Part shown: piece by piece, positions 1 through 16,811 of the stretch
Position numbering within the stretch: position 1 is the stretch's first letter
How the letters are laid out: every line of letters begins with the position of its first letter
NCBI GenBank assembly: GCA_022432975.1
Contig: CM039504.1
Span: forward strand, 2,639,459 to 2,703,458
Reading direction: 5' to 3'
DNA from: Begonia masoniana
Lineage: Eukaryota > Streptophyta > Magnoliopsida > Cucurbitales > Begoniaceae
DNA length: 64,000 nt
Program-made: the position numbers and the translations under genes
The notes under the pieces: model-generated
Database searches by the model: none
The model's input: only the letters and a program-made list of their open reading frames with translations
Told to the model about the DNA's origin: nothing

Positions 1-476
1 TACTGCAGAAAGTACTGGTTCGTGAATTTGTAGGAGGGGTTTCCTTGGGGTTGGCGAGCAGCAAGATAAATGCTGGAATCTGGATAGATTGGTTCGAGTC
101 CCTAGGAGAGGTGGAAAGGTGACGCCTTTTTGGATAGCAGGACTTACGTTACTCTATATAGATCTGATTTCTGAACCTGGTTTTGAAAAAAATGACCACT
201 TTTCTTCACCGTTTTGTTCGGCCATTGTTGAGAATCACGGAAGCTCAAGATTTGCAGTTAAGACTCATCCATTTATGTCCACGCTTTTGTAGTTTAGACG
301 TGAAGTGCGAGTAAAGGCATCTCCTTTTGCGGCAGAGTTCTTCACTTTTTGAGTCATCTGTTTTTTTTACTATGTTTAGGCCTGATCTGAACTTCATGCA
401 AGTTAATACTGTTCAATACTTTATTTATGCAACTAAATATTCAAAATTACATGTTTCTTAGATCGAAATCTTGGGA
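1..476. other. No gene recognised (3' flank of the cysteine protease)
   Basis: I see only short unrelated reading frames and T-rich stretches here. Part of it is probably the 3' untranslated and downstream region of the minus-strand protease that ends at 477. It could also hold the edge of a gene lying outside the window, but no recognisable domain is present. Confidence 0.5.
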
Positions 477-1863
<1,387 letters not shown>

Positions 1864-2371
1864 CTTCTCCGATTGCAATGGCGGTCGTCTCCGACGTTTA
1901 AAAGCAGGACGGTAATGTATAGGTTCTTCAAGCGGTGGTCAACGAAGGTCATTCGCTGATGAGCGGACACGTGGAAAGCATGCACGAATGACTGTATATG
2001 TTTCTCCACCTAGAGCCTAGAGGGATAATGATGTAATTATCTGGAATTATTTTACGAAAATAAATAAATAAATAAAAATACAAATGCGTAAGCGAAACCG
2101 AAACCCCAGGCCACGCCCCTCACAGGCTAGGGTTTAATTGTGCGTGTCCATTCCATCAAAGGTCACGCAACGAAGGCGACGAGTGTTTTATCATTTCAAT
2201 TCTCTGCCAGTTCTTAGGATTCTTTATTTCTGGTATCTGGTTTTGTCTGAAGCCTACACTTCCCTGTGCCTTTCTGTGTTATTTCTCGTTGATTTCGGTT
2301 GTATTTTGGAATTTAATTGCTCTTATTTTGTTGGATAGGAAAGACGTGTTTTGAGTGAGAGAGACGGTGGG
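1864..2371. promoter_or_regulatory. Divergent intergenic region and RZ1 leader
   Basis: About 0.5 kb separates the start of the minus-strand protease (1863) from the ATG of the plus-strand RZ1-like gene (2372), so the two genes are divergently transcribed from it. The right half, from about 2120, is probably RZ1 5' untranslated leader. No decisive TATA element was found. Confidence 0.4.
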
Positions 2372-5300
2372 ATGGCTGAAAAGGAAGGGTATCGAATTTT
2401 CGTCGGAGGTTTGGCGTGGGATATTGATGAGCGTCAGCTGGAGAACGCGTTCAGCCGCTATGGCAGAGTGCTGGATGCCCAGGTACCAAATTTGGATTTT
2501 AACTTCGTGTTTTGTTTGCTTGGCAACTGCGAAAACGACGTAAATTCGAAAACGAGGTAACTTTCCTGAGATTATGTGCTTCTCAAGAAAGTCAATTAAC
2601 ATTGGATGAACTTCTGTTCATTTTCAAAGGAGTTTGTGAAATGATGCTGACTTGCAAGGTTTAAATGTTTCACTTGACTGTCATCTTCAGAATGCCCGCT
2701 GCCTGTTTTGACGTGAGAAATATCTATATGATTAAGGCTACATATTAGTCAAAGGTAGTGAGGTTTATCCACATCGTCGATATTACCTGCTTTTGACTGA
2801 GGAGATCCTCTTCTCTGGTTATGAAATCGGCTTATGATGTCTGAGATTTTGGTTTGAGCTATTGGTTGTTTGAATAGAATCCGTTTAATTGTCATTTGAT
2901 TGGAACGAAAAGCAAGTTAACGCAGCTTCAATGGTCTGTTGAACTTGCTCCTTGTCTTGATAAATGTGCTATTGACTCTGGAGCATTTACCGGATCGCTA
3001 CTTGCTAGTGTGGCCTTTCCTGCATAATTATCTATTACTGCCCGGAATCACTAGACATCTCCTTATGGAGTTATGATCCATTATCATCGGCCACCTTAGC
3101 CTATGCCTACTTATGATGGTTGTTAGAGTAACACCCAGTGGAACTGACTGTAGTCACCCAAAATTATGCATGTCGGGGGCCATTTAATCAATTTTCTCTG
3201 CATAATAATGATTAAGCACCACTACTGAATAATAAATTAATTCTATTCAGCTCAGCAGCAATTAACTGTTTTACCACGGAGTTTCAAAAACTAGAGTCCT
3301 AAGAGGTGCGAGTCTAGTTTGTGCATTCTGATATTCAATTTCCTTTGGATGTGCTGAAGCTGTGTGTTATTTGAGCATGTTCCAAAGATGCCGGGTTGGT
3401 ATAACTTTGATTCGCTACCAATGCATGACATGCTGCTCATCAGAGTTCTTTATATTTATGGAGCTTGATTCATGCCTCTATCAAAAATGAGAAACATTAC
3501 TGTGTGAGAGAAGTAGCTTAATTCCTTTCTCTGTTCTCAACAGTGTCTGAATGTTATCTTCGGTTTAGAATTGTTCCAACTGAAGGTTATTTGAAAGGAA
3601 GATACAGTTTTACTTGTTCCGATATTCTTGCCTAATGTCTTGTAATCTGGTTTTCTTGTTAGCTTCTTTTGTGAATCAGTTAGAGCTGAATAACATGATG
3701 TTTGAAATAAGATGAGTTGACTGTGAGTACAAACATGTTTAATGCCTCGATGATTATCTGCCAGAGTATCATTTGAGGGAGAAGGTTTTATTAAGTGGTA
3801 GTAATGTTTTGAATGAAAACCATGAGAATGGACCTTATAGAAGTGATAAAAACATGAGATATCTTACCAAGGAATACTGTTGAAAAAGTTTTCATTTTGG
3901 CGTGAGTTTACTCCTTTGGTTTGATCCAGAAAGCTGGGAGAGAAATTGAGATGGATCCTAAGTTGAGGTTGACAACTGGGTTAACAACTAGTTGTGGAAA
4001 TGATGTACTTATTTGCTACAATGTAAGCATAATATCCTTTCAAGATGGACCTTGTTGTTTTTGTTTGAGATAAATGCGGTATCCTGCGTAGTGCTTTATG
4101 CTGGAAATATTACTGCAAGAGGTCTGAAATAGTACAACTTCTGATGATGACACAATCGGTTACAGATCATAGAGTTTTAGTTAAGAACACTGAACCACAG
4201 ACACATTATCATGATGATTTACCCACCATCCATAATGTGTGAAAAGTAAGTTTTCATCCTTTTTAATTTTTATCGGTATCCTCAATAGTGTGCTTATTAC
4301 TGCTACTTTCAGTTGAATAATCTTTTTATTATGACCACAAATTGGAAAAATATTCCTGTTCTTTGCTGATCTGCAACGGACATTTTGTGAGCTGAACAAA
4401 TGTTTTTGTAACTCACAGATTTTGTGCCATTTTGTGGGTCCGTGCTGCATATTTCCAGTTATGAGCTAAATGCGTCTGCATTTCTGTGAATTTTTTTCCT
4501 TAATGGATCCAGGAAATTATTTTTTTTGCATGTACTGATATGCCTGGATGATTATGTTGCCTTTTGTCAGTCTATTGTTTAACCTATCATCTAGAATAAT
4601 TTATGTACTTATGACATTTTATATATAGTGGGAGTTTGATTCATGGATTTTTTTTAATTCCATTTACTTAATGGACAGATGCAATTGCAATGTTACAGCC
4701 ATTGTAGTGCTGGTAATAGGAGCAATGATGCACCGCCATGACTTTGTTTAATCTCTTATTTTTGGTGTTTCTGTAGATCATGTTGGAAAGAGATACTGGT
4801 CGCCCACGAGGTTTGGGTTTATTACCTTTGCAGATCGTAGGGGAATGGATGATGCTATTAGGGAGATGCATGGAAGGGAGTTGGGTGACCGGACTATATC
4901 AGTGAACAAAGCCGAGCCCAAAATGGGTGATGATGTGGAGCATGGTACTAGGGGTGTCTACAGATCTGGAGGCAGAGAAAGCTACAGGGGAGGTGATAAG
5001 CCTGCTGGGGAAGATGATTGCTTTAAGTGTGGGTGCCCTGGACATTGGGCTCGAGACTGTCCATCAAGCGGTGGGCGTGGTGGTTCATTTTCATCACGCC
5101 CTCGCTTTGGAGGGAATGGTGATCGTGGAGATCGCTTTGGTGACCGTCCGCGCTATATAGAGGAGCACTATGAGGAAGGACGATTTGGGGTAAGAGAGAA
5201 TTTTGAAAGCAGAGATAACAGATATGGAAATCGTGGTCGCTTTGTTAATGACAGGTATTTGACTAAAGTTGCTAAGTATCTGATCCACTATTTTACTATT

Positions 5301-5793
5301 CCTATTTTCTTCAGAACATGTTATGGTGATATCAATATATTATCTTCTAAATCTTCCCCCTCATAGCATGTGTCTGTATAGATAATGAATTTTGTTTTGG
5401 AGGAGAATGAGCTAGATTCTTTTATCATTTGAATCAGAACATTTTTATCCTGAATTATGTAGAACAATAGCTACTTGCATTAAATATTTTAGAACTCTTG
5501 CACAATATTGTTATTATGCTTCCCATGTGCAATATTTCATCATCAGTTCCTGCAGGTATCCGGCTGGTGAAGATCACGTTTCTGGCAGCAGGTATGGTGG
5601 TGGGGATCGCTTTCTTCAAAATGGTTATGGGAGAGAGAGAGGCTACGAGAGGGAGGGTGGTCCACGTGGTGGCAATGTCCGGTACGGGAGTGGAGGTCCA
5701 GTGCGCGATGATAGAAAAAATTTCAGACACCGATCAGGTCCTTATGACCGGCCTAGCCGCGTAGGGCGCCCGTCTTCTTTTGAAAGGTATTAG
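2372..5793 (+). CDS. RZ1B/RZ1C-type glycine-rich RNA-binding protein (RRM plus CCHC zinc finger), 1-base break in exon 2
   Basis: Three coding exons: 2372-2482, 4777-5254 and 5556-5793, with a 2.3 kb first intron, as is common in RZ1 genes. The order is an N-terminal RRM (RNP2 RIFVGGLAW; RNP1 expected at the start of exon 2), a CCHC knuckle CFKCGCPGHWARDC, then an Arg/Gly/Tyr/Asp-rich tail ending in SFERY. This matches plant RZ1B/RZ1C, nuclear RNA-binding proteins that work with SR proteins in splicing. The ATG at 2372 gives MAEKEGYRIFVGG, the family start; an upstream in-frame TTG at 2351 is not used. Exon 2 opens in frame with IMLERDTGRPRG, then a missing base at about 4811 (a run of three T where four are expected) shifts the frame inside RNP1; ITFADRRGMDDAIREMHG follows one frame over. 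The base change sits in a homopolymer, so an assembly error is plausible. Confidence 0.85.
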
Positions 5794-6834
5794 TCTATCT
5801 TGTGGAGAGTTTTTATTAGTTGTGTGGATTATTACTCTTGGAGCATTTGAACTTTGTTAACTGGAAAGATGGCAGTGACTACCTGATTGCTCCCAATTAA
5901 GAGTTAAATCTATGTCATATTTAATCTCTCCCTCGCTCAATTCTCAGTCCTGAAACCCGATTTTTATCATTTGTGTAAAAATTTATATGTCAATCCAGTA
6001 AAATTCAAACCAAGTATCTTAGGTATGGAATGTGCTCAAACTCGTGCAAAATTATGTATTTAAATATCAGATTTCAGGAGATGGTGTAGATCGAGAAACC
6101 TACCCCTGTGCATCATTTCATGAGTTATGGTGGAAGCCGATCTTTGAACATCTCTTTCAACTTTTTAGAGACTACGACGTTGAAAATGATTGCTCAATTT
6201 TGATTTCCATTATCTACCTCGTCATCCTCCACGCCTACTTTGTGTGATTCGAGTGTTTGATCATGAAAAATTAATTTGACGTCCAAATGTTATTCCAATG
6301 CATATCATCGTGTTATGTTTCTTGGTACTTAAACCAACAATTTTGGATAGGCGAGTATCACAATTCATTGTCTAGGTGAATACATCTTCGGGTAGTCAAT
6401 GAATTCGTGATCGATTTCTAAGTTTCGTCCTAAACCCGTTTCAAATTGCAGTAAAATACAAGACTTTTATTTATGAGATTGTCATTTAGGACTATATTTC
6501 TAGTGTTCCGACTAAACTTTATGTGCAACAAAGTCAAATGTTAGAAAATTTGCATTTCGAATGGATAATGCTACCAAGAAATTTGATATACTAGTTACTG
6601 TTGATCCATGTACGCGATTGGATCTGATTGATTGCCAACATGATCTAAATTCTATAATTGAGAATTGTATTTCGTGTTAAAAATAAAATAAAAAATAAAA
6701 TCAGTCTTCGCCAGTCAACTGTGGGTGTGCCGTGTGGGACTCAGAGGCTCCACGTGTGTCTCCTCCAGTCCTTAAATTCTCCATTTCTCACACGCCTCAT
6801 CCAGTCTTGAGTCTCCATACGTCGACTAACGACA
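5794..6834. other. Intergenic region, no gene recognised
   Basis: AT-rich DNA holding the RZ1 3' untranslated region and the promoter of MFS copy 1. The only reading frames are short and unlike any family I recognise. Confidence 0.5.
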
Positions 6835-8585
6835 ATGGTGTTCGCCGAACTTGCCACCAGAACCGCCGGCGGTGGCCTCTCTGGTGTCACTGATTTTCAA
6901 ACCTCGCCACAAGATCTATCACCAGCAGATGGTTCGTGATTTCTGCCTCGCTTCTTGTTATGTCCACCGCTGGAGCTACCTACATGTTCGCACTTTACTC
7001 CGGCGACATTAAATCCGCTCTGGGCTATGATCAAACCACGCTGAACCTTCTTAGTTTCTTTAAAGACTTAGGTTCCAACGTCGGCATTCTTTCCGGGCTT
7101 ATCAACGAGGTCACTCCGCCGTGGGTGGTCCTCTCCATCGGCGCCGGACTTAACTTTTTCGGTTACTTCATGATTTGGCTCGCCGTAACGAAGAGAATCA
7201 AAACGCCGCAGATATGGCATATGTGTTCTTATATCTGCATCGGAGCAAATTCGCAGACTTTTTCGAACACCGGTGCGCTCGTCACATGCGTGAAGAATTT
7301 CCCGGAGAGTCGAGGAGTTGTGATAGGACTTTTGAAGGGCTACGTCGGATTGAGCGGCGCCATCATTACGCAGCTCTACTATGGATTCTACGGCGAGGAT
7401 CCAAAAGCTTTGATTTTGCTCATCGGGTGGCTTCCGGCAGCCATTTCCGTTGCTTTTCTTCGAACAATTCGGATCATGAAGGTTGTTCGACAGCCGAATG
7501 AGCTCAGAGTTTTCTATAACATGCTTTACATTTCTCTGGGCCTCGCTGGATTTCTGATGATGATGATTATCATCCAGAAACAAACGCAGTTTAACAGGAT
7601 CGAGTACGGAGGAAGTGCGGCGAACTGTTCTTTTTATGCTCTTTCTTCCTCTCGCAGTCGTCGTTTTCCAAGAGTATAGCATATTGAAATCGGAGAAGTT
7701 GAAATCAGAAAATAACCCTTCTCCTGAAACCGCCATAGCCATTGCTTCTGCAAATCAAAATCAAGAACCAGTACTGAAAGAGAAAGATAACCAAAAAACC
7801 GGTGAAATTTCTTGCTGGAAGACTATCTTTAATCCACCTCAAAGAGGAGAAGACTTCACGATTCTTCAAGCTCTCCTCAGTCTCGACATGTTTATTCTCT
7901 TCTTCACAGCTTTATGCGGAGTAGGAGGAACTCTCACCGCCATTGACAACATGGGTCAAATCGGAGCTTCTCTAGGGTACCCTAAGAACAGCATAAGCAC
8001 ATTTGTTTCGCTAATTAGCATATGGAATTATCTCGGCCGAGTCGTCTCCGGCTTCGTATCGGAAATATTCCTAACCAAGTACAAGTTCCCTCGCCCTCTA
8101 TGCTCTCTCTAACCCTTTTACTCTCCTGTTTAGGACATCTTCTTATTGCTTTCGACGTCCAGAATGGCCTCTACTTCGCGTCAATTATAATCGGGTTCTG
8201 CTTCGGAGCTCAATGGCCTTTAATTTTCGCCATAATATCGGAACTGTTCGGCCTGAAACACTACGCCACTCTCCACACCTTCGGGGGAGTAGCCAGCCCC
8301 GTAGGGCTGTATGCCCTAAACGTAAAGGTTGCCGGCAATTTATACGACAAAGAAGCTAGAAGACAAATGGCTGCTCAGGGATTAACCAGAAAGGCCGGGG
8401 AGGAGCTGAAATGCATTGGAAGAGAGTGTTTTGGATTATCTTTCATTATAATGGCCGCTGTTGCTTTGTTGGGTGCTTCTGTTTCTCTTGTTTTAGTGAT
8501 GAGGACGAAGAAGTTTTACAGGAGTGATATTTACAAGAAGTTCAGGGAAGAAGAAGAAGACAGCAAGACAAAGGATGACTGGTGA
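6835..8585 (+). pseudogene. Nodulin-like MFS transporter, copy 1 (NFD4-like), three frame breaks
   Basis: The region translates, in pieces, to a nodulin-like/major facilitator protein colinear with the two intact copies at 14997 and 32599 but clearly more diverged from them. Shared blocks include [49 protein letters not shown]-like (here NPPQRGEDFTILQ) and GVGGTLTAIDNMGQIGASLG. The likely start is the ATG at 6835 ([21 protein letters not shown]). Three single-base shifts break it: a missing base near 6923 before [10 protein letters not shown], an extra base near 7613 before [12 protein letters not shown], and a missing base near 8099 between PRPL and MLSLTLLLSC. A joined product would be about 580 residues, normal for the family. 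It is probably non-functional if the breaks are real. It lies upstream of, and in the same direction as, the duplicated pair, so it looks like the older member of a local gene cluster. Confidence 0.85.
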
Positions 8586-9337
8586 GAATGAGATCGAGTT
8601 GGCTGGAAATGGCGTGGGACCTCATGAAATTAAGAGGGGATAGGCTTTAGCCACTCATCAATAATTTACAGTGTTTTTAGTTTCCTATCTTTGTTTCCAG
8701 ATATAGAAGATGACAAAAAAATTGAAATTCATGGACTCAAGAAATTACAAATTACTAGTCTTAATTTTTTATTGAATTCGAAGATAACCTAGCTAGTCAT
8801 ACGTACATGATCGTTCGAGAAGTGGGTCAAAAAATACACAACTTAGGCGTAATAAATAGATCTGAACGTATTGAATTGTATCGTAGTACTTATAGCAAAC
8901 ATTTGCATCCAAGTTGGAACTACAAAACAAAGAGAGAAAAGTACATTTGAGTTGAAATCGATGAGCTTACACAACTTTGTCTCATCCAATAAATGCACTT
9001 CACATTAACGTGTGAATTCGTCAATCTCTACGCCTCACTTGTTCTTGTTCTGCATGTCGGGCATTTAATTAAATTATTGATGGTATTATTTACACCATTT
9101 ATTGATAATTTCTTCGTGTATTATATGCTTCCTCGTTGAAATGCCGACTGTGTCCATCAATGGTTGTTTGGGCGTTTTCAATCACAAAGGTCGTGTCCCT
9201 ATATATATCTATTTTCTATTGTCACATCTTAGTCAATTTTAATAATTAAATTTGTGATTAAGCAACTTATATTTCATTGGGAAGATCAAGGGAACTAGTT
9301 GCATAAACTCGGAATAGAAACTAAATAATAAATAAAA
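8586..9337. other. Intergenic region, no gene recognised
   Basis: AT-rich sequence after the MFS copy 1 stop, up to the left inverted repeat of the gene-capturing element. I see no coding signal, repeat or RNA gene. Confidence 0.5.
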
Positions 9338-9567
9338 GGAAAAAGTTCAATTTAGCCCCCAACGTATGGGATCAATGGTCAATTGGCCTACAACGTTTAT
9401 TTTTTACCCAATCAGCCCCTATTGTTCACAGCCATTTGCTATTCGACCACTCCTATCAATTTTCACTGTTAAATTTGACACGTGTTCTGCATGTGCCCTT
9501 CAAAATCCCTTAACTATTCTTTTTTCCCCTTCCCTCCCTCCTCTCTCTCTCCTCTATCTGAAACATC
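9338..9567 (+). repeat. Left terminal inverted repeat of the capture element
   Basis: Pairs with the reverse complement of 12939-13149. Matching landmarks in order are GTTCAATTTA, TCAATTGGCC, AATCAGCC, GTGCCCTTCAAAAT and CTATCTGAAACATC. The arms differ by many substitutions and small indels. Confidence 0.8.
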
Positions 9568-9570
9568 AAA

Positions 9571-9880
9571 GGCACCACCCAACGGGACACTTTAGTCTGC
9601 CTCACGCAGTGACGGAGCCTGTGTGGTTGGATGGATACGTCGTGTCGAAGAATGCTTCAGTTAACTTCAATTCTTCTCAGATGAACTGGGACTCGAAGCT
9701 CTGGGAAGCTCCCATGGAGTTTAAGCTAGAGTGGTTCTTATACAGTGAGAACGAAATTGTAGAGGAAGTATTAGACATAACCAGGAGTAAAGAGATTAAG
9801 ATGATGTCGTTTGGAGCAGGAAGGAGAATTTGTCCTGCTATTGGTTTGACGATGCTTCATCTGCAAGATATTAGGCATCA
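9571..9880 (+). pseudogene. Captured cytochrome P450 fragment (CYP89/CYP77-like C-terminal part)
   Basis: A plus-strand open stretch shows P450 landmarks in the correct order. GHFSLPHAVTEPVWLDGY and VSKNASVNF are the region after the K-helix; MNWDSKLWEAPMEFK resembles the meander (usual form D-P-x-x-W-x-x-P-x-x-F); EIKMMSFGAGRRICPAIGL is the heme-binding loop with its Cys ligand. The pattern resembles CYP89A-type enzymes. Only about 100 residues near the C-terminus are present, with no N-terminal half, and several conserved residues are altered (for example EWF for the usual ERF). It begins almost at the edge of the left inverted repeat, as expected for a piece acquired by the element rather than a gene in its own right. 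Confidence 0.8.
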
Positions 9881-10903
9881 TAAATTCTTTGCAGGAGTCT
9901 TAGCTCTCATGGCTGCAAAGTCTCTTCTGAAGGGTCCAGGTCTAAGTGATACCACATTACTATTTTTATCGTCTCTCCTGGAGCTGCAACTCTAGCCAGT
10001 TCACCGAGAAACTGTAAGTTTAAGACAGAAACAGAAGAAAAAGAAAAGTGGAAACTGAAATGTGAGATCGTCGCATAGAAAGAAGATGAAGACACGAAAG
10101 AGAGAACCTTAGGTTTGTCAGGCATGTGTTCGCCACTCTCCATAGACCAGAGCAGATCAAATTGGTCTTTTGGAAATGGCTGTGCTAGGTCATCTGCAAC
10201 TTGAAATGAAACTTGCAAATCACACATCATATGAAGCCCAAGCATTATCAGTTCAGAAAGGGTGTTCTGGAGGGAAGTAATGATAAATACACTATTGGCT
10301 AATCCTTGGGCAGCAGCAAGAGCGTTAGCCCTTTGCACTTTGTTGAGCTCCGACTTGCAAATAGGACTCAAGAACTCGAAGAAGACCGTTAGTTCCCGGG
10401 TGACACAAAACCGACAAATCCGAGAAGAAATAATGCAAACGAAATATCAAACGTGCTCGGAATTTAACGAAATTTTAGGTGAGTCTTGTAAGTGAGTGAG
10501 ATGTGTACTGGTGAAAAACGTGGTCCAGAATCATTGAGATGAAGGATTTATGGAATGTTTTCCAAGAATTGGTCAATGAGTGCTTCAATGGAGCTTTTGG
10601 CAAGAGTTTTCTTCCAAGGACGAGAACTTGATTCAAGGAATCAGTTCAGCCCTTGTTGCTTTCCACTCTCAAAAGAATGGAGAAGAAGATGACAAATCCG
10701 TTCTTACAAGCTATCAAGCTTGAAAATCGTTTTGGGGGCGCAACCCCTCGGTTGTTGTCAACCGAACTTACCTTGGATGCTCCTTGCTCCAAGATTCTTC
10801 TATTGAGAGAGAAATCCGTGGGTGCTCATAAAAATCAGCTAAAAAAAATTACAAACACTAATGCTATGAATATATAGACCTAATGGTGGAATTGGGTTTG
10901 AGC

Positions 10904-10931
10904 TTGGGCTTGGGCTTGGGCTTGGGCTTGG
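10904..10931 (+). repeat. Short (TTGGGC)4 array
   Basis: Four copies of TTGGGC followed by TTGG and AGG, about 150 bases from the giant array. Both arrays end with the same CTTGGAGG, suggesting a shared origin. Confidence 0.9.
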
Positions 10932-11041
10932 AGGGGGATGATGGACCATCATTTTGGCTTGAGCCATGTATTCACTTCAATGGGCCAAAGCATAAACCAA
11001 GCCACCAACTAATCCGAGCATTCATCTAATCCTAATATTCA

Positions 11042-12325
<1,284 letters not shown>

Positions 12326-12938
12326 CTATATTTCCTGGCCAAGTATCTTGAGCTGCCTCCTATCCCACACCCGATGTCAACTATAGTTTCAGGGCTCTTG
12401 CTCTCACCTTCAGAGAAAGCAAATGAAAGCCATTCATTTCTCACAAACCACACAGATAAATACAACCAAAATCCTCGAGTATTCAACTAAGTGGACGCAA
12501 ACAAATAAGCAACAGAGAAACATACCGAAAAGGCCAGAAAACCAGAGCGCCTCTTCAATCATACAGATCTATGCGAGCCGGTGGTTGGAAACGGAGACAG
12601 AGGCGTCGAGATCATAAAACCAACGGTGCATGTGGTCACCCAAATATTTTCCCATAAACCAGAAGACTCGTTGTAGAATTCAGCAATCCCCTTGCAAAGA
12701 TTGGCCTCTGAGGTGAGGGCACGTGTCGCAGCCATAGGGGAGAGGGAAACCTAGAAGAGGCAGAGGGTAGAGAAAAGCGGAAAAGGGCAGTCTTGGGCAG
12801 GGACGAAGAGAAACGTGGAAGGGAGAGAGAGGTGGAAAGAGCGGCGACAAGCATGGTGCGCTAAGAGAGAGAGAGAGCTAGGCCAGATGTAGACGACGGT
12901 ATGGAGAAGGGAGAAGGCAGAAGCATCAGTGTGAAATG

Positions 12939-13149
12939 GATGTTTCAGATAGAGAGGAGAGAGAGAGAGAGGGAACAAAAGGGAAAAAGGTAGTTTAGAA
13001 ATTTTGAAGGGCACGTGCCCAAATATAACGAAAAAATTGACGGGAATGTCGAATTGCAAACGACATCAACGATAGAGGCTGATTAGGACAAAAATAAATG
13101 TTAGGGGCCAATTGACTACATACATCGGGGTTAAATTGAACTTTTTCCT
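12939..13149 (-). repeat. Right terminal inverted repeat of the capture element
   Basis: Diverged reverse complement of 9338-9567, ending ...TTAAATTGAACTTTTTCCT. The inner edge, GATGTTTCAGATAG, abuts sequence upstream of the captured methyltransferase. Confidence 0.8.
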
Positions 13150-13275
13150 GATGATATTTCAATTAATTAATAACAGATCGAAATCATTTTCACAATTTCC
13201 AACCCAGCTCATAAATGCCAACTAATGATTAATGAAGAAGACGAATAGTCAATGCCATATTCCAAAGGGTCTTCC

Positions 13276-14928
<1,653 letters not shown>

Positions 14929-14935
14929 TATATAA
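14929..14935 (+). promoter_or_regulatory. Putative TATA box of MFS copy 2
   Basis: TATATAA about 62 bases before the ATG at 14997. The same motif is conserved upstream of copy 3. Confidence 0.55.
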
Positions 14936-14996
14936 TCAGACACAGAGAGGGAGAGATTCACAGCCATTTGGAGAGAATTCCGAAGAAATTATTCCA

Positions 14997-16811
14997 ATGG
15001 AGTCCTCTTCGTCCCCTAACGGAGGATGGACCAGATCTACTGCGAAAACCTTCGCAGTTCAGACACTGAAAGGGTCCTGGTTCATGATCTTCGCCACCTT
15101 CCTCATCATGTCTATGGCCGGAATTCCCTACCTCTTCGGGCTTTACTCCGGCACCATCAAATCGGTGCTTGGTTACGATCAGACCACGCTGAACTTCGTT
15201 AGTTTCTTCAAAGACGTCGGAACTACCGTCGGCGTCCTCGCTGGACTTATTAACGAGGTTACGCCCCCGTGGGCGGTGCTCGCCATGGGAGCAGTGCTCA
15301 ACTTTTTCGGCTACTTTATGATCTGGCTTTCTGTGACGAAAAAAATCCCGACCAAAGTATGGCTAATGTGTTTATACATCTGCGTCGGAGCTAATGCGAC
15401 GACGTTTGCCAATACCGGAGCTCTGGTCACCTGCGTGAAGAACTACCCGGAGAGACGAGGGGTGGTGATCGGAATTCTGAAAGGCTATATGGGTTTGAGC
15501 GGGGCGATTGTTACTCAACTGTACCATGCGATTTACGGAAACGACGCGAAGACTTTTCTTCTGCTTCTCGGGTGGCTACCGGCGGCGGTTTCCTTCGTTT
15601 TCTTACCGACGGTGAGAATTATGAAGGTTTCTCACCAGCCAAACGAGCTCAAAGTTTTCTATAATTTCCTTTATATTTCTCTCGGCCTTGCTGGGTTTAT
15701 TATGCTCATGATTATTCTGCAACAAAAATATTCGTTTACTCACGGTGGTTACAGCGGAAGTGCGTCAATGGTGGTTTTCCTTCTCTTGCTTCCATTGGCA
15801 GTCGTTCTTTACGAAGAATACAAGCTTTGGAAGAAGAAGATGTTGGTGGTAAACGACCCTTCGCCGTTAACCATCGTCGCCCAAGAAGCCAAAAACTCTC
15901 AAATTTTTCACGAATCAAAGGATGTTCTGATCAAATCAAGCTCAGAAAATCTGAAACCAGCACATAAATGGTGGGAAAACGTGTTTAAACCTCCACAAAG
16001 AGGAGATGACTTCACGATTCTCCAAGCTCTTTTTAGCTTCGATATGCTTCTTCTCTTCATCGCTACCGCATGTGGAGTAGGAGGAACGTTGACCGCCATT
16101 GATAACCTCGGACAAATCGGAGCTTCCTTGAATTACCCGAAAAAAAGCATAAGCACCTTCGTCTCTCTCGTGAGCATCTGGAATTATCTCGGTCGAGTTT
16201 TCGCCGGTTTCTCTTCTGAAATGCTACTGACAGAATATAAATTCCCTCGTCCATTAATGCTCACCTTCGTCCTCCTCCTTTCCTGCGTCAGCCACCTTCT
16301 CATCGCCTTCGACCCGCCCGGTGGCCTCTACATCGCCTCCATTCTCACCGGTTTCTGCTACGGAGCTCAATGGCCATTACTTTTCTCCATTGTTTCTGAA
16401 CTTTTCGGACTCAAATACTACGCTACTCTCTACAATTTCGGATCCGTGGCTAGCCCAGTTGGACTTTACGTCCTCAACGTGAAAGTGGCAGGATATTTAT
16501 ACGACAAGGAAGCTCATAAACAGCTTTCTGCAGCGAATTTGGTCAGAAAAAAGGGCGAAGAACTGGTTTGCAATGGGGTCAATTGCTTTAAATTATCTTT
16601 CATTATAATCACAGCCGCGACGCTGTTTGGGACGTTTGTTTCTCTGGTTTTAGTGATGAGGACGAAGAAGTTTTACAAAAGTGACATTTATAAGAAGTTT
16701 AGAGAGGAAGAAGCTAAGCTTTCTGAGTCGTCAATGGCGGACTCTGATTCTAACGGTCTGGTTCAGATGCAGAAATATGGAGAAAGGGATGGAAGAGAAT
16801 ACAAGCATTGA
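14997..16811 (+). CDS. Nodulin-like major facilitator transporter, copy 2 (NFD4-like), 604 residues
   Basis: A single-exon intact ORF. The N-terminal half is a nodulin-like domain: KGSWFMIFATFLIMSMAGIP opens the first membrane segment, followed by [19 protein letters not shown]. The C-terminal half is an MFS-type domain with GVGGTLTAIDNLGQIGASL and ICVGANATTFANTGALV-like small-residue helices. A charged cytosolic loop of about 100 residues (around residues 275-350, including FKPPQRGDDFTILQ) separates the halves, and a hydrophilic tail ends in GREYKH. Many hydrophobic segments show an integral membrane protein. The family includes proteins annotated NUCLEAR FUSION DEFECTIVE 4-like, most with unknown substrate, so I assign none. 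The ATG follows a short leader and TATA box and gives the same start as copy 3. It is about 98% identical to copy 3. Confidence 0.93.
   Translation: MESSSSPNGGWTRSTAKTFAVQTLKGSWFMIFATFLIMSMAGIPYLFGLYSGTIKSVLGYDQTTLNFVSFFKDVGTTVGVLAGLINEVTPPWAVLAMGAVLNFFGYFMIWLSVTKKIPTKVWLMCLYICVGANATTFANTGALVTCVKNYPERRGVVIGILKGYMGLSGAIVTQLYHAIYGNDAKTFLLLLGWLPAAVSFVFLPTVRIMKVSHQPNELKVFYNFLYISLGLAGFIMLMIILQQKYSFTHGGYSGSASMVVFLLLLPLAVVLYEEYKLWKKKMLVVNDPSPLTIVAQEAKNSQIFHESKDVLIKSSSENLKPAHKWWENVFKPPQRGDDFTILQALFSFDMLLLFIATACGVGGTLTAIDNLGQIGASLNYPKKSISTFVSLVSIWNYLGRVFAGFSSEMLLTEYKFPRPLMLTFVLLLSCVSHLLIAFDPPGGLYIASILTGFCYGAQWPLLFSIVSELFGLKYYATLYNFGSVASPVGLYVLNVKVAGYLYDKEAHKQLSAANLVRKKGEELVCNGVNCFKLSFIIITAATLFGTFVSLVLVMRTKKFYKSDIYKKFREEEAKLSESSMADSDSNGLVQMQKYGERDGREYKH

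Noticed and set aside
9366..9995. A single 209-residue plus-strand protein gene
   Set aside because: The frame joins inverted-repeat sequence, a P450 fragment and antisense methyltransferase sequence; only the P450 part is protein-like.
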